The notes: generated by a model from the letters alone, not told the origin. Counted from the stretch's first letter, positions 27,731 through 37,697 are shown. The stretch: 62,080 nucleotides of DNA from Dokdonella immobilis (GCF_900115085.1 NZ_FOVF01000030.1:1-62080); one strand, 5' to 3'. Translations and numbers: made by a program.

Positions 27731-28876
27731 ATGCCGCGCCTCACCACACCGTCCGTTTCAATCGTTCTCGCGCTGGTCTTCGGCGCGAGCCTGGCGAGTG
27801 CCGAGGACAAGGCCTCGCTGGCGCCCCTGGCGGCCGATCCGCTGGCCCGGCCGACCGAAGTGATGCCGCTGGCCGATGGCACCCTCGTTCTCGATATCGC
27901 CCGCGCCGGAAATCGCATCGTCGCCGTGGGCGAACGCGGTCACATCCTCTATTCCGATGATGGCACGGCCTGGACCCAGGCCGCCGACGTGCCGCTGCGC
28001 AGCACCCTCACCGCGGTTGCCGCGATCGACGGCAACATCTGGGCGGTCGGCCATGACGGCGTGATCCTGCACAGTGCCAACTCGGGCGAGAGCTGGGAAA
28101 TCCAGCGCCGCGATCCGCGTGGCCAGCCCGCCGAGGGCGTCGATCCCGACGACATCCGCCAGGGTGCGCCGTTGCTCGACGTGCTCTTCACCGACCTCAA
28201 CCACGGTATCGCCATCGGCGCCTACAGCCTGCTTCTGGAAACGAGCGACGGCGGCAAGCACTGGAGCGGGGGTCGCATCCCCACCTCGGCGAGCGATGCT
28301 GCAGCCGATGCCGAGGTCGCGGCCGAGAGCGTAGACGAGCAGGCGGCCCATGCCAGCAACGACATGCAGAGCTCGGTGTTCAGCGCCGACGAGCTGAAGA
28401 TCGGCCAGGAGAGCGACCCTCACCTGAATGCGATTGCCCGCACCGAGAGTGGCGGCTATGTCATCGTCGGCGAGCGTGGCGCCATTTTCCGTTCGCAGGA
28501 TGGCGGCAAGCTCTGGGAACGCTCGCAACTGCCGTATGACGGTTCGATGTTCGGCATCGTCGGCTATGAGGGCCAGCACGTGCTGGCGTTCGGACTGCGT
28601 GGCCACGTCTTCGAGTCGAACGATCTCGGCGTCACCTGGAGTGAGCGGCCCACCGGCAGCGAACTGAGCCTGATGGGAGGGGTTCCGCTGGCCAATGGCG
28701 GCGCCATCATCGTCGGCGCCAACGGCATCGTGCTGCATCGAGCGCGCGATTCCGAGCCACTGACCACCTCGACCAATACCGCGGCCGGCGTCATCGCCGG
28801 CGTGTTGCCGCTCGACTCGGACGGCACACTGCTGATAGCCAGCGAAAACGGCCTCAGTCGCTTCCAGCCCAAGTAA
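27731..28876 (+). CDS. YCF48-like beta-propeller protein
   Basis: 381 residues. Signal peptide ending LASAEDK. At least five Asp-box/BNR-like blades: GERGHILYSDDGTAW, GHDGVILHSANSGESWE, FTDLNHGIAIG, GERGAIFRSQDGGKLWE, and GLRGHVFESNDLGVTW. Related to YCF48/HCF136 photosystem assembly factors but common in non-photosynthetic proteobacteria next to RND genes, where it is thought to aid assembly or transport. 10 bp before the MMPL gene, so certainly in the same unit. Confidence 0.88.
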   Translation: MPRLTTPSVSIVLALVFGASLASAEDKASLAPLAADPLARPTEVMPLADGTLVLDIARAGNRIVAVGERGHILYSDDGTAWTQAADVPLRSTLTAVAAIDGNIWAVGHDGVILHSANSGESWEIQRRDPRGQPAEGVDPDDIRQGAPLLDVLFTDLNHGIAIGAYSLLLETSDGGKHWSGGRIPTSASDAAADAEVAAESVDEQAAHASNDMQSSVFSADELKIGQESDPHLNAIARTESGGYVIVGERGAIFRSQDGGKLWERSQLPYDGSMFGIVGYEGQHVLAFGLRGHVFESNDLGVTWSERPTGSELSLMGGVPLANGGAIIVGANGIVLHRARDSEPLTTSTNTAAGVIAGVLPLDSDGTLLIASENGLSRFQPK

Positions 28877-28886
28877 CGGGGACGCA

Positions 28887-31388
28887 ATGAGCGCAGCCAG
28901 CTCCAGCAAGAAGCCACCCAACGCGTTCCATCGTGCCGCTGAACGCCTGGTCTTCGGCAGTCGCCCGGTGGTCCTGATCCTGTTCGCGATCGCGACCGTC
29001 GTGCTGACCTACTTCGCCGCCCAGCTGCGCGTCGACGCCGGCTTCAAGAAGCAGATCCCGCTCAAGCACGAGTACATGCAGACCTTCATCGACTACGAGC
29101 AGGAGTTCGGCGGTGCCAACCGCGTCCTGATCGCGGTGATGGACAAGAACGGCGACATGTTCAACCAGCCGTTCTTCCAGACCATGGAGCAGATCACGCT
29201 CGATGCCAAGGCGATCGACAGCGTCGACGAGGCCCGCGTGCGCTCGATCTTCACACCGAACGTGCGCTTCGTCGAAGTGGTCGAGGACGGCTTCGCCGGC
29301 GGCAACGTGATCCCGCAGGACTTCACGCCGAACGTCGAAGGCTTCGAGGCCACGCCCGAGCAGTTCGCCACGATCAAGGCGAACATGGAGAAGGCCAGCA
29401 TCGTCGGCCGGCTCGTGGCCAAGGATTTTTCCGGAGCCATGGTCTGGGTGGATCTGGTCCCCGAGAATCCCGAGAAGGGCGTCAAGGTCGACTACAACAA
29501 GATCGCCGAACAGCTCGATGCGATCCGCGCCAAGTACGAGAACGAGCACACCACGGTCGCCATCATCGGCTTCGCCAAGATGGTCGGCGACATCACCGCC
29601 GGCGCGCGCTCGGTGATCTGGTTCTTCGGCCTGACCATCGCCTTCACCTGGCTATTGCTGTTCATCTACTCGTCCTCGGTCAAGCTCGCCTCGCTGACCG
29701 TGTTCTGCGCACTGATCTCGGTGATCTGGATGCTCGGTGCCCTGCGCCTGCTCGGCTTCGGCATCGATCCGATGAACATGCTGACGCCATTCCTGATCTT
29801 CGCCATCGCGGTCAGCCACGGCGAACAGATGATCAATCGATACCGCGGCGAAATCTTCTTCGGCGGCCTCGAGGAAGGCACGCCGGAAGAGCTGGCCAAG
29901 CGCACCGGCATCGATCCCGAGACCGCCGCGCGCAACGCGTTCCGCGCCCTGCTGGTGCCCGGCTCGGTGGCCCTCGTGGCCGGCTGCATCGGCTTCGCCG
30001 CGATCCTCGTGATCCCGATCCGGATCATCTTCGAACTCGCCATCACGGCCACGGTCGGCGTCGCCCTGACCGTGCTGACCGACCTGGTCCTGTTGCCGGT
30101 GCTGCTGTCCTACACGCGACTGCGCAACCTGCCGCGCAAGCGCGCCTACCGCCTGCGCCAGCTGACCCAGTTCGACAAGATCTGGACCTTCCTCGCCCGC
30201 TTCAGCCGGCCGGTGCCCGCGGCCATCATCCTCGTCGCCGGCATCGCGATCTGGTTCGTCGCCGAACGCTATGGCGAGCACGTGATGATCGGCGATGCGC
30301 AGAAGGGCGTCGCCGAATTGCGGCCCGACGCGCGCTACAACCAGGATGCCGTGCTGATCAGTGAAAAGTTCGCGCTCGGCGTGGACATCCTCAACGTGAT
30401 CGCCGAGGGCCCACCCTCGGCGTGCACGAACAGCTACCCGGTGATGGAGCTGATCGACCGCTTCGCCTGGCATCTGCGCAACGTCGAAGGCGTGGCCCAG
30501 GTCATGACCCTGCCGATGGCGGCCAAGGTCGTCAACGCCGGCTGGAACGAAGGCAACGTCCGCTGGCGCGTGCTGCCGCGTGACTCGGACACCTTGCGTC
30601 TGGCCACCCAGGGCTTCGAGACCGACACCGGCCTGCTCAATGCCGATTGCAGCGCGATGCCGATCATGGCTTTCCTGACCGACCATCGCGCCACCACGAT
30701 CGATCGAGTGGTCGGTGCAATCAAGGAATTCCGCACCGAGAACAAGTCCTGGGCCGGCGGCAATGTGAACCTGCGCGAAAAGCTCGCCGAACAGGCCGCC
30801 GGCGGCGACGTGCCCGAAGATGGACTCAACGAGGTCAACCTGCGCCTGGCCACCGGCAACGTCGGGGTCATGGCGGCGATCAACGACGAAGTGCGCGCGG
30901 TCAAGCGGCAGATCCTCTACATGCTCTACGCGGCCGTGTTCGTCATGTGCCTGATCAGTTTCCGCAGCCCACGCGCGGCCTTGTGCATCGTGCTGCCGCT
31001 GGTCCTGGTCACCGAGCTAGGGCATGCCCTGATGGTCTATCTCGACATCGGCATGAAGATCAATACGCTGACCGTGGTTGCCCTCGGTGTCGGCATCGGC
31101 GTCGATTACGGCATCTACATTTTCGCCCGCATGCGCGAATCGCTGCTCGCCGGCAAGCCCCTGACCGAAGCCTATTTCGCCTCGCTCAAGACCACCGGTA
31201 TCGCGATCTTCTACACCGCCCTGACCCTTGCTGTCGGCGTCGGCACCTGGGTCTTCTCGGACCTCAAGTTCCAGGCCGACATGGGCGTCATGCTGACCTT
31301 CATGTTCGTGGTAAACATGATCGCGGCGATCGTGTTCCTGCCGGCCCTGTGCCGCTGGCTGTTGCGCCCGATGGAACGCGCGGCCTGA
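28887..31388 (+). CDS. MMPL/RND-superfamily permease
   Basis: 833 residues in two homologous halves, each with one helix, a large periplasmic domain and five helices. The conserved segment VGIGVDYGIYIFARMRE in the second half contains the Asp-Tyr pair of MmpL/HpnN-type transporters; the first half has LIFAIAVSHGEQMINRYRGE. Such proteins export lipids (mycolates, hopanoids) or similar hydrophobic compounds. No membrane-fusion protein gene accompanies it; the DUF1329 and YCF48-like partners probably replace it (inference). Confidence 0.9.
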   Translation: MSAASSSKKPPNAFHRAAERLVFGSRPVVLILFAIATVVLTYFAAQLRVDAGFKKQIPLKHEYMQTFIDYEQEFGGANRVLIAVMDKNGDMFNQPFFQTMEQITLDAKAIDSVDEARVRSIFTPNVRFVEVVEDGFAGGNVIPQDFTPNVEGFEATPEQFATIKANMEKASIVGRLVAKDFSGAMVWVDLVPENPEKGVKVDYNKIAEQLDAIRAKYENEHTTVAIIGFAKMVGDITAGARSVIWFFGLTIAFTWLLLFIYSSSVKLASLTVFCALISVIWMLGALRLLGFGIDPMNMLTPFLIFAIAVSHGEQMINRYRGEIFFGGLEEGTPEELAKRTGIDPETAARNAFRALLVPGSVALVAGCIGFAAILVIPIRIIFELAITATVGVALTVLTDLVLLPVLLSYTRLRNLPRKRAYRLRQLTQFDKIWTFLARFSRPVPAAIILVAGIAIWFVAERYGEHVMIGDAQKGVAELRPDARYNQDAVLISEKFALGVDILNVIAEGPPSACTNSYPVMELIDRFAWHLRNVEGVAQVMTLPMAAKVVNAGWNEGNVRWRVLPRDSDTLRLATQGFETDTGLLNADCSAMPIMAFLTDHRATTIDRVVGAIKEFRTENKSWAGGNVNLREKLAEQAAGGDVPEDGLNEVNLRLATGNVGVMAAINDEVRAVKRQILYMLYAAVFVMCLISFRSPRAALCIVLPLVLVTELGHALMVYLDIGMKINTLTVVALGVGIGVDYGIYIFARMRESLLAGKPLTEAYFASLKTTGIAIFYTALTLAVGVGTWVFSDLKFQADMGVMLTFMFVVNMIAAIVFLPALCRWLLRPMERAA

Positions 31389-31553
31389 ACGCATGCGGCC
31401 CGCCCTGGGCGACCGGCCCGGGGCGTGGAGTGCCGCGCAAGGGTCGCAACAAAGTGCAACCGTCACGAAGCCCTCACTCGGAGGATCGCGTCGCGTCGAC
31501 GCGGACAGATTGACCCGTCCTTCATGTCGGCGCGACGAGGATCTACGCGCCGC

Positions 31554-32252
31554 CTAGGCGACCGGGGTGCCGAACCAGCTGCCGACCCAGGCGGTCGCGA
31601 GCATGGCCAGGGCGCTCCAGATCACCACGCGCGCCGCCCCGATCAGGACCGGCGCGCCACCCGCCCGCGCCGCCGCCGCGCCGAGCAGGGCCAGAGACAG
31701 CAGCGCAGCGAGCATGACCCCGACCACGCGATGACCCTCGGGGATCAGCATCACGCTGACCAGCGGCAGGGCCGCGCCGACGGCGAAAGCGGCTGCCGAG
31801 GAGCCGGCCGCGAGCAGCGGGCGCGCGCGCGTTTCGTGGGTGATGCCGAGTTCGTCGCGCGCATGCGCGCCCAGCGCATCGTGGCGTGTCAACTGGGCCG
31901 CGACCTCACCGGCCAGCGCCGGATCGAGCCCGCGCTTGACGTAGATCGCGGCCAGCTCGCGCAGCTCGTGCTGCGGACTCGTCTCGAGCTCGCGCCGCTC
32001 GACATCGAGGTCGGCACGCTCGATGTCGGCCTGCGAGCTGACCGAAATGTACTCGCCGGCCGCCATCGAAAAAGCACCACCGACCAGGCCCGCCACGCCG
32101 GCCAGGAGGATGCTCGGCAGTCCCGCATGCGCGGCGGCCACACCGACGATCAGGCTGGCCGTCGAAACGATGCCGTCATTGGCGCCGAGCACCGCGGCGC
32201 GCAGCCAGCCCATGCGATCGGTGCGATGCGATTCGGTGTGATGCTTGAGCAT
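31554..32252 (-). CDS. VIT1/CCC1 family membrane protein (Fe2+/Mn2+ transporter-like)
   Basis: 232 residues. N-terminal GANDGIVSTASLIVGVAAA and GAFSMAAGEYISVSSQADIERAD are the signature of the VIT1/CCC1 family; a cytosolic loop (about 80-150) rich in Glu/His/Arg supplies metal-binding residues in relatives; then three more membrane spans. Likely exports or buffers iron or manganese. Converges with the MMPL operon. Confidence 0.9.
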   Translation of the reverse strand: MLKHHTESHRTDRMGWLRAAVLGANDGIVSTASLIVGVAAAHAGLPSILLAGVAGLVGGAFSMAAGEYISVSSQADIERADLDVERRELETSPQHELRELAAIYVKRGLDPALAGEVAAQLTRHDALGAHARDELGITHETRARPLLAAGSSAAAFAVGAALPLVSVMLIPEGHRVVGVMLAALLSLALLGAAAARAGGAPVLIGAARVVIWSALAMLATAWVGSWFGTPVA

Positions 32253-32315
32253 GTGCGGAATCCGGAAACGAAATCAGGGAGACAGGTACGCCGCGCGCGG
32301 CCGTTGCGGCGCAGA

Positions 32316-32780
32316 TCAGTAGCTGATGTTGAGGCGGCGCATGAGCTTGCCGGCGAGCCAGGCCGGACCGATCAGCAGGTAGGCCAGGTCGGTGAAGAAG
32401 GAGGGCCGCGCGCCTTCGATCAGATGGCCGACGAACTGGCCGATCCAGGCCAGCACGAAAGCCCCTGCGGCGACCCACAACAACGTCTGCGGCCCGATCG
32501 ACCGATACAGCGCTTCGGTGATCAGGCCGAATACGATGAACACCAGAAGCATGGCCAGGCCGATCGGCCTGGACATCTTCCAGTAGAACGCGAAGGCGCC
32601 GATCATGGCCATGGCGCACCAGAACCCCGGGCGCCCGATCGAGGGCGCCACCGGAATCACCCAGAGAGCGGCGATCGCCGACCACAGGATGACCGGAACG
32701 CAAACCCAGTGGATCAGGCGATTGACCGGATTGCGGTGATCCTTGCTGTAGTTTCCAAACCATTCGTTGACGCTGCGCAT
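32316..32780 (-). CDS. DUF962 / Mpo1-like membrane protein
   Basis: 154 residues from ATG 32780. NEWFGNYSKDHRNPVNRLIHWVCVP, IGQFVGHLIEGARPSFFTDL and four membrane spans are diagnostic of DUF962, whose yeast member Mpo1 is a 2-hydroxy fatty acid dioxygenase using conserved His residues (H in NRLIHW and GHLIEG are present). The bacterial role is untested. 63 bp upstream of the VIT1-like gene in the same direction. Confidence 0.87.
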   Translation of the reverse strand: MRSVNEWFGNYSKDHRNPVNRLIHWVCVPVILWSAIAALWVIPVAPSIGRPGFWCAMAMIGAFAFYWKMSRPIGLAMLLVFIVFGLITEALYRSIGPQTLLWVAAGAFVLAWIGQFVGHLIEGARPSFFTDLAYLLIGPAWLAGKLMRRLNISY

Positions 32781-32812
32781 GCCAGGATCTCCGACGGACA
32801 CGAATGCCGAGT

Positions 32813-33520
32813 CTAGTCGAGCCGGTCGGCTGCTGTCGCCGACTGCAGGGCCGGTACAGCGGTGCCTGGCCACGGTTCACGATGGGGCGAAATGCGCAAC
32901 GTATGCAGCGGTGAGCTGTACCACTCGGCGACGTGGCCGCCTTCGAAGCGGATCCAGGACGGGCCGTACAGCCAGCGATCGCCCTCGCGCGCCATCGGTG
33001 CGCCGATCACCTCGATCACGACCTGTTCGGGCATGCCGAGGCGAAGACCCTCCGACTGCCCTGGAACCTCGAAGGCCGGCGTGGCCGGTTCGCGCCGCGC
33101 CGCAACGACGCTCTCCACGTCCGTTGTGTCTTCGTCGAATGGCCAGAACGCGAGCAGGGCGGTGAGGCCAAACCCGGCGACGACGATGGCCGGGCCCAGC
33201 CGGCGTCGCCTGCGTCGCGGCGGCGCCGCGGCGAACACCGGTGGCGTTCGCGCAGCGCTCTGCTCGGACGCGGCAGAGGGCAAGGCACCGGGCAGGCGAC
33301 CATGCTGGCGATGGAATTGCAGGCCGGCTTCATAAAGTCGGGTCAGGTTCTGCAGATGTTCGGTGGCCAGATGCTGGGAGATCGGATCCTTGGCGCTCAG
33401 ACGATCCGGATGGACCCGGGCCACGCGTCGACGATAGGCCAGCTTGAGGTCATCGATGCCGGCCCCCGGTTCCAGCTGGAACTCGCGATACAAACGCAGG
33501 AAATCGACACCCTGAACCAT
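32813..33520 (-). CDS. membrane-anchored J-domain protein
   Basis: 235 residues from ATG 33520; an upstream in-frame extension to 33688 would overlap purC and is not protein-like. J domain at 6-60 with the HPD motif (VARVHPDRL), a Pro/Ala/Arg linker, one membrane span (LGPAIVVAGFGLTALLAFWPF, about 128-148), and a C-terminal domain (EGLRLGMPEQVVIEVIGAPM ... WLYGPSWIRFEGGHVAEWY) resembling SmpA/BamE-type folds in layout. A Hsp70 co-chaperone for an envelope process is a reasonable guess. A second J-domain gene (djlA-like) lies across purC. Confidence 0.75.
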   Translation of the reverse strand: MVQGVDFLRLYREFQLEPGAGIDDLKLAYRRRVARVHPDRLSAKDPISQHLATEHLQNLTRLYEAGLQFHRQHGRLPGALPSAASEQSAARTPPVFAAAPPRRRRRRLGPAIVVAGFGLTALLAFWPFDEDTTDVESVVAARREPATPAFEVPGQSEGLRLGMPEQVVIEVIGAPMAREGDRWLYGPSWIRFEGGHVAEWYSSPLHTLRISPHREPWPGTAVPALQSATAADRLD

Positions 33521-33623
33521 TGCATGAACCTGCTGCGGACCAACCCGGCTGCACCCATGCGAACAAACCGGAACGGTATCCAGTATAGCCCCGGCGCCGA
33601 CCGCATCGATCGGCGCCGATGCC

Positions 33624-34520
33624 TCAGTCGAGGCGGATATCGGCCAGCCGGAACAGGGCTTCCGCATATTTGGCCGCGGTCGCTTCAATCACCGCGGCCG
33701 GTATCGACGGTCCGGGCGGCTGCTTGTTCCAGCCCAGCGATTCGAGATAGTCGCGAACATACTGCTTGTCGAAACTCGGAGGGCTGGTGCCGATCCGGTA
33801 CTGATCGGCCGGCCAGAACCGGGACGAATCCGGCGTCAGCATTTCATCCATGACATACAACCTGCCGTCCGCATCGGTACCGAACTCGAGCTTGGTGTCA
33901 GCGATCAGGATGCCGCGGCTTGACGCGAATTCAGCGGCGAACCGATACACGGCAAGCGTCGCGTCGCGGACCTGTCCGGCCAGCTCGGCGCCGACCTGGT
34001 TGGCGACCACCGCAAAGCTGACGTTCTCGTCGTGGCCGCCCACCGCGGCCTTGGTCGAGGGCGTGAAGATCGGCTCGGGCAGGCGCTCGGCCTGGCGCAG
34101 TCCACGCGGCAGGGCGACGCCACAGAGCGATCCGCTGGCCTGGTAGTCCTTCCAGCCCGAGCCGATCAGGAAGCCGCGCGCAATGGCCTCGAACGGCACC
34201 GGCTTCAGACGCTTGCTGATCACGCTGCGGCGCGCATAGAGCGCAGCATCGACGCCCGCCGGCAAGACCGCTTCGACGGCGCGGCCGGTCAGGTGGTTTG
34301 GCACGACATGCGCGGTGCGGGCAAACCAGAAATTCGACATCTGGGTGAGGATCTCGCCCTTGCCCGGAATCGGGTCGGGCAGGACCACATCGAATGCGCT
34401 GAGGCGATCGCTGGCGACGATCAGCAATTCGTCGTCGGACAATGCATAGACATCGCGGACCTTGCCGCGGTGGACCAGGTTCAGACCGGGCAGGTCCGAC
34501 TTGAGCAGGGTAGTGGGCAC
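33624..34520 (-). CDS. purC: phosphoribosylaminoimidazole-succinocarboxamide synthase
   Basis: 298 residues from GTG at 34520. ATP-dependent ligation of aspartate to CAIR in purine synthesis. The family motifs are [49 protein letters not shown] and [12 protein letters not shown]. Length fits the plant/yeast-like single-domain SAICAR synthetase. The frame is open upstream but crosses the divergent djlA promoter, so GTG 34520 is preferred. Confidence 0.95.
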   Translation of the reverse strand: MPTTLLKSDLPGLNLVHRGKVRDVYALSDDELLIVASDRLSAFDVVLPDPIPGKGEILTQMSNFWFARTAHVVPNHLTGRAVEAVLPAGVDAALYARRSVISKRLKPVPFEAIARGFLIGSGWKDYQASGSLCGVALPRGLRQAERLPEPIFTPSTKAAVGGHDENVSFAVVANQVGAELAGQVRDATLAVYRFAAEFASSRGILIADTKLEFGTDADGRLYVMDEMLTPDSSRFWPADQYRIGTSPPSFDKQYVRDYLESLGWNKQPPGPSIPAAVIEATAAKYAEALFRLADIRLD

Positions 34521-34743
34521 GTGCCGGTATCCAGAGCGCAACGCAGCGCCCAGTTTAACCTCAGACGAACGCCCGGGCCGTGTAAAATCCGCGGTTCGCC
34601 TTTCGCGGAAACCTGCTCGATGACGACCCGGAAACCGACGACCCCACCCCGAGCACCGGCCCGGCCCCGGCCGCACGGAGACCACCCCGCAGGTGGCGTG
34701 GGCACGTTGGCCGCTTGCAGCCAGGCCAGGGGCGCCTGAACCG

Positions 34744-35529
34744 GTGAGCATCATCGGCAAGCTGGTCGGCGGCATTCTCGGCCTGCTCATCTTCCGCAAC
34801 TTCATCGGCGCGATGATCGGCGCCTTCGTCGGCCACATGTTCGACCTGAGCATCTCGCAGGCGCGCATGTCGGCGCGGGCATCGTCGTTCGTCGAGCCGC
34901 TGTTCGCGTTTGCCGGCGCCCTGGCCAAATCCGATGGGCGCGTATCCGAACTCGAGATCCGCGCCGCCGAGGCGCTGATGAACCGGCTGCGTCTCGATCC
35001 GGACATGCGGCGCATGGCCATCGAGCGCTTCAATGAAGGCAAGGCGCCGGAATTCGAAGTCCATCTCGCCGTGGCCGAGTTGAAGGCCTGGACGCGCGGA
35101 CGTCGCGACCTGGCCTTCCTCCTGCTCGACATGCTGCTCGACCTCGTCCATGCCGAGGGCACCCTAGCGGCGAACAAGCTGGCCATGGTGCGCAAGCTGT
35201 GCTGGGCGCTCGGGGTCAGCGATGCGGAGCTCGCGGCGGTCTCGGCGATGAAGGGCTATGGTCCGGCCTACGGCGGCCCGCAAGGTCCGCGGCCGGGCCA
35301 GCAACCGTCGCGCAACACCGTGCCGACCGCCGACCCCTATGTCGTCCTCGGCATCACCCGCGAGGCCGAAGCCAAGGACATCAAGCGCGCCTACCGCAAG
35401 CTCATGAGCCAGCATCACCCGGACAAGCTCGGCAAGGTGCCCGAGGAGCTCAAGCACCGCGCCGAATCGCGGGCCCGCGAGATCAACGCCGCCTACGAGC
35501 GCATCAAGAGCGAACGCGGCTTCACCTGA
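34744..35529 (+). CDS. djlA: DjlA-like membrane co-chaperone (TerB + J domain)
   Basis: 261 residues from GTG 34744. N-terminal Gly-rich membrane helix ([26 protein letters not shown]), TerB-like domain (about 38-165), linker of Pro/Gly/Gln, and a C-terminal J domain (about 195-258) with HPD in SQHHPDKL. In E. coli DjlA recruits DnaK to the inner membrane and influences the Rcs capsule pathway. Divergent from purC. Confidence 0.92.
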   Translation: MSIIGKLVGGILGLLIFRNFIGAMIGAFVGHMFDLSISQARMSARASSFVEPLFAFAGALAKSDGRVSELEIRAAEALMNRLRLDPDMRRMAIERFNEGKAPEFEVHLAVAELKAWTRGRRDLAFLLLDMLLDLVHAEGTLAANKLAMVRKLCWALGVSDAELAAVSAMKGYGPAYGGPQGPRPGQQPSRNTVPTADPYVVLGITREAEAKDIKRAYRKLMSQHHPDKLGKVPEELKHRAESRAREINAAYERIKSERGFT

Positions 35530-35614
35530 CCCCCCGCGGGCTTGCACGCGCTGAGACAGGCGAACGCCGTTTTGCGCCCTTTCTCCGGAGAACCCGTCCT
35601 CCGGAGCACGTCCC

Positions 35615-37045
35615 ATGCACAGCCGCCTCTTGTCCGAACGCATCCTCGCCATCGCGCTGACCCTTGGCGCCGGCTCTGCCTGGGCCCAGTCCGAGCGCTG
35701 GCAGCCGCTCGAAAGGATCGACGTGCAGCCTGGCGGCACGGCCACCGCAACCCGTTTCGCGCTCGCCGAAGCCTCGATCAGTGATGATGGGCGCTGGGTC
35801 GTTTTCTCCTCGACCGCGGCCGATCTCGTCTCCGCCGACAGCAATGCGCAATCGGACGTGTTCGTGCGCGATCGTCGCAACGCCGGCACACGCCGGTTGA
35901 GCCTGCGCGCCGACGGATCGCAAGCACTGTTGCCGAGTTATCGCGCCCAAGCCACGGCTGATGGCCGCTTCGTCACCTTCGTTTCCAGTGATGGCCAGCT
36001 GGTCGGCAACGACCAGAACTCGGCCGCCGACCAGTTCCTGCTCGACCGCGATTCAGACGGCAATGGCATCCTCGACGAAGCGGGGGGCACGAGCATGCAA
36101 CTGGTCAGCCTCAACACCGCCGGAGCGACCTTCTTCAATGGCGCCAAGAGCGTCATCGCCGCGCTCGACACGAACGGCAATGCCGTCACCTTCGTCACCC
36201 TGCAGCCGCTGGCCGGCAACGACAACAACGGCCAGCCCGATGTCTACGTCCGCGACCGCCTTGCCGCCACGACCCGGCTCCTCAGCCAGTCGACTGACGG
36301 CACGGTCGGCAACGACGAAAGCCCCGACTTCTTTGCGCCACCGGTCGACATCAGCGACAGCGGAAGATGGGTCGCCTTCAGTTCCAACGCGACCAACCTC
36401 GACCCGGCGAGCCCGGGGGCCGGACTGGGGATCTTCCTGCGCGACCGCGACAGCGACGGCAACGGCACGCCGGATGAAACCGGCGGCTCGACGACCCGCC
36501 GCATCCGCGTCGCCGCGCCCGGTGGCATGGAGCTGCCGATTGGCGCATTCGCCCAGTTCGACCTCAGCGGCGACGGTCGCTGGATGGCGATCGCCGCCTC
36601 CAACGCGGCCGGTCCCAACCCGGCGGGCTCGGACATCTACCGGCATGACCTCGGCCTCGACCTCGATCTGCCGGTCGTCTTCGTTGCGGCGGACTGGCGC
36701 AAGGGCAATTCGACGTGCTGCGGCAACCAGGGTCCGAAGATCTCGCGCCAGGGCGGTGTCCTGGCCTTTACCTCGACCCAGAACTACAGCTTCGCGGGGG
36801 TCGGCACCGGGCGCAGCGATGTCTTCGTCGAAGCCGGCACCGGCACGCTGACCCGGATTACCGACTACCCGGTCCCGGCCAGCCAGGACGATGGGCTCTC
36901 CTACGGCGTCGTCGCACTTTCTGCCAACGGCGCCTACATGGTCGTCGCCGTTGCTGCCGCGGGCACGAGTGCATCGGCCGCCGAAGGCTATTTCGTCTAT
37001 CAGCGCGATCGCGTATTCGATGCCGGATTCGAACCGGCGCCATGA
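35615..37045 (+). CDS. secreted PD40/TolB-like beta-propeller protein
   Basis: 476 residues. Signal peptide ending SAWA. Repeated PD40-type blades: SDDGRWVVFSSTAADL, TADGRFVTFVSSDGQL, SDSGRWVAFSSNATNL and SGDGRWMAIAASN, alternating with DVFVRDR/DVYVRDR/IFLRDR strands. Probably a six-bladed propeller outside the cytoplasm; ligand unknown. C-terminus VFDAGFEPAP follows the short Phe-x-x-Gly-Phe-Glu ending I associate with secreted proteins of this lineage (recollection). Not part of the sigma-factor operon. Confidence 0.8.
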   Translation: MHSRLLSERILAIALTLGAGSAWAQSERWQPLERIDVQPGGTATATRFALAEASISDDGRWVVFSSTAADLVSADSNAQSDVFVRDRRNAGTRRLSLRADGSQALLPSYRAQATADGRFVTFVSSDGQLVGNDQNSAADQFLLDRDSDGNGILDEAGGTSMQLVSLNTAGATFFNGAKSVIAALDTNGNAVTFVTLQPLAGNDNNGQPDVYVRDRLAATTRLLSQSTDGTVGNDESPDFFAPPVDISDSGRWVAFSSNATNLDPASPGAGLGIFLRDRDSDGNGTPDETGGSTTRRIRVAAPGGMELPIGAFAQFDLSGDGRWMAIAASNAAGPNPAGSDIYRHDLGLDLDLPVVFVAADWRKGNSTCCGNQGPKISRQGGVLAFTSTQNYSFAGVGTGRSDVFVEAGTGTLTRITDYPVPASQDDGLSYGVVALSANGAYMVVAVAAAGTSASAAEGYFVYQRDRVFDAGFEPAP

Positions 37046-37105
37046 CCGCCCGCAAGCCGCCGGCGCCGACCCACGACTTCGGCCGTCGACCTCTCGCGAG
37101 CCCGC

Positions 37106-37111
37106 TACAAT
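37106..37111 (+). promoter_or_regulatory. candidate -10 (TACAAT) for the ECF sigma/kinase operon
   Basis: TACAAT 22 bp upstream of the sigma-factor ATG. No clear -35 hexamer is recognisable upstream; if this operon is autoregulated, the -35 may be an ECF type. Confidence 0.35.
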
Positions 37112-37133
37112 CCCTCCCTGCAGGGGGTAGGGG

Positions 37134-37697
37134 ATGGACGACAGCGGCGCGATCACCGGGTTGCTCAGGCGCATGTCGGCGGGCGACGCGCAGGCACAAG
37201 CGGACCTTGTGCCGCTGGTCTATGCCCAGCTGCACGCACTCGCCGCCCGCTATCTGCGCGGCGAACGCGCCGCGCACACGCTGTCGCCGACGGCGCTGGT
37301 CAACGAGGCCTGGCTGCGCCTGGCCAACGAAGCCGGCGTCTCGCCGGCCGACCGGCGTGACTACTTTGCCCTTGCGGCACGCCGGATGCGCCAGGTGCTG
37401 GTCGACCATGCGCGGCGGCGCGCAGCCGCCAAGCGCGATGGCGGCCAGCGCGAAAGCGCCATCACGCTCTCGTCGCTGGCCACTCCGCGGGACGGTGGTG
37501 AGGTCGACACGCTGGCGCTCGACCAGGCCCTGCAGCGCCTCGAGGCGCTCGATGCACGCAAGGTGCGGGTGGTCGAGCTGCGCTATTTCGCCGGCCTGAC
37601 CATGGACGAGGTGGCCGACGCGCTCGACATTTCGCGGGCGACGGCGCAGCGCGACTGGGAGGTCGCGCGCAGCTTCCTGTTCCAGGCCTTGCAGTGA
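37134..37697 (+). CDS. ECF RNA polymerase sigma factor (TIGR02999/ECF43-like)
   Basis: 187 residues. Sigma-2 region (about 20-85: YAQLHALAARYLRGERAAHT, LVNEAWLRLA, DYFALAARRMRQVLVDHARR) and sigma-4 region (about 125-185: VVELRYFAGLTMDEVADALD, SRATAQRDWEVARSFL). This subgroup is typically paired with a Ser/Thr kinase, and here the next gene is such a kinase starting in the sigma gene's stop codon (GTGA). Activity is then presumably controlled by phosphorylation rather than an anti-sigma factor (family knowledge, not seen). Confidence 0.93.
   Translation: MDDSGAITGLLRRMSAGDAQAQADLVPLVYAQLHALAARYLRGERAAHTLSPTALVNEAWLRLANEAGVSPADRRDYFALAARRMRQVLVDHARRRAAAKRDGGQRESAITLSSLATPRDGGEVDTLALDQALQRLEALDARKVRVVELRYFAGLTMDEVADALDISRATAQRDWEVARSFLFQALQ

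Noticed and set aside
33521-33688. N-terminal extension of the J-domain protein
   Set aside because: Would overlap the 3' end of purC and precede the J domain with non-conserved sequence; ATG 33520 preferred.
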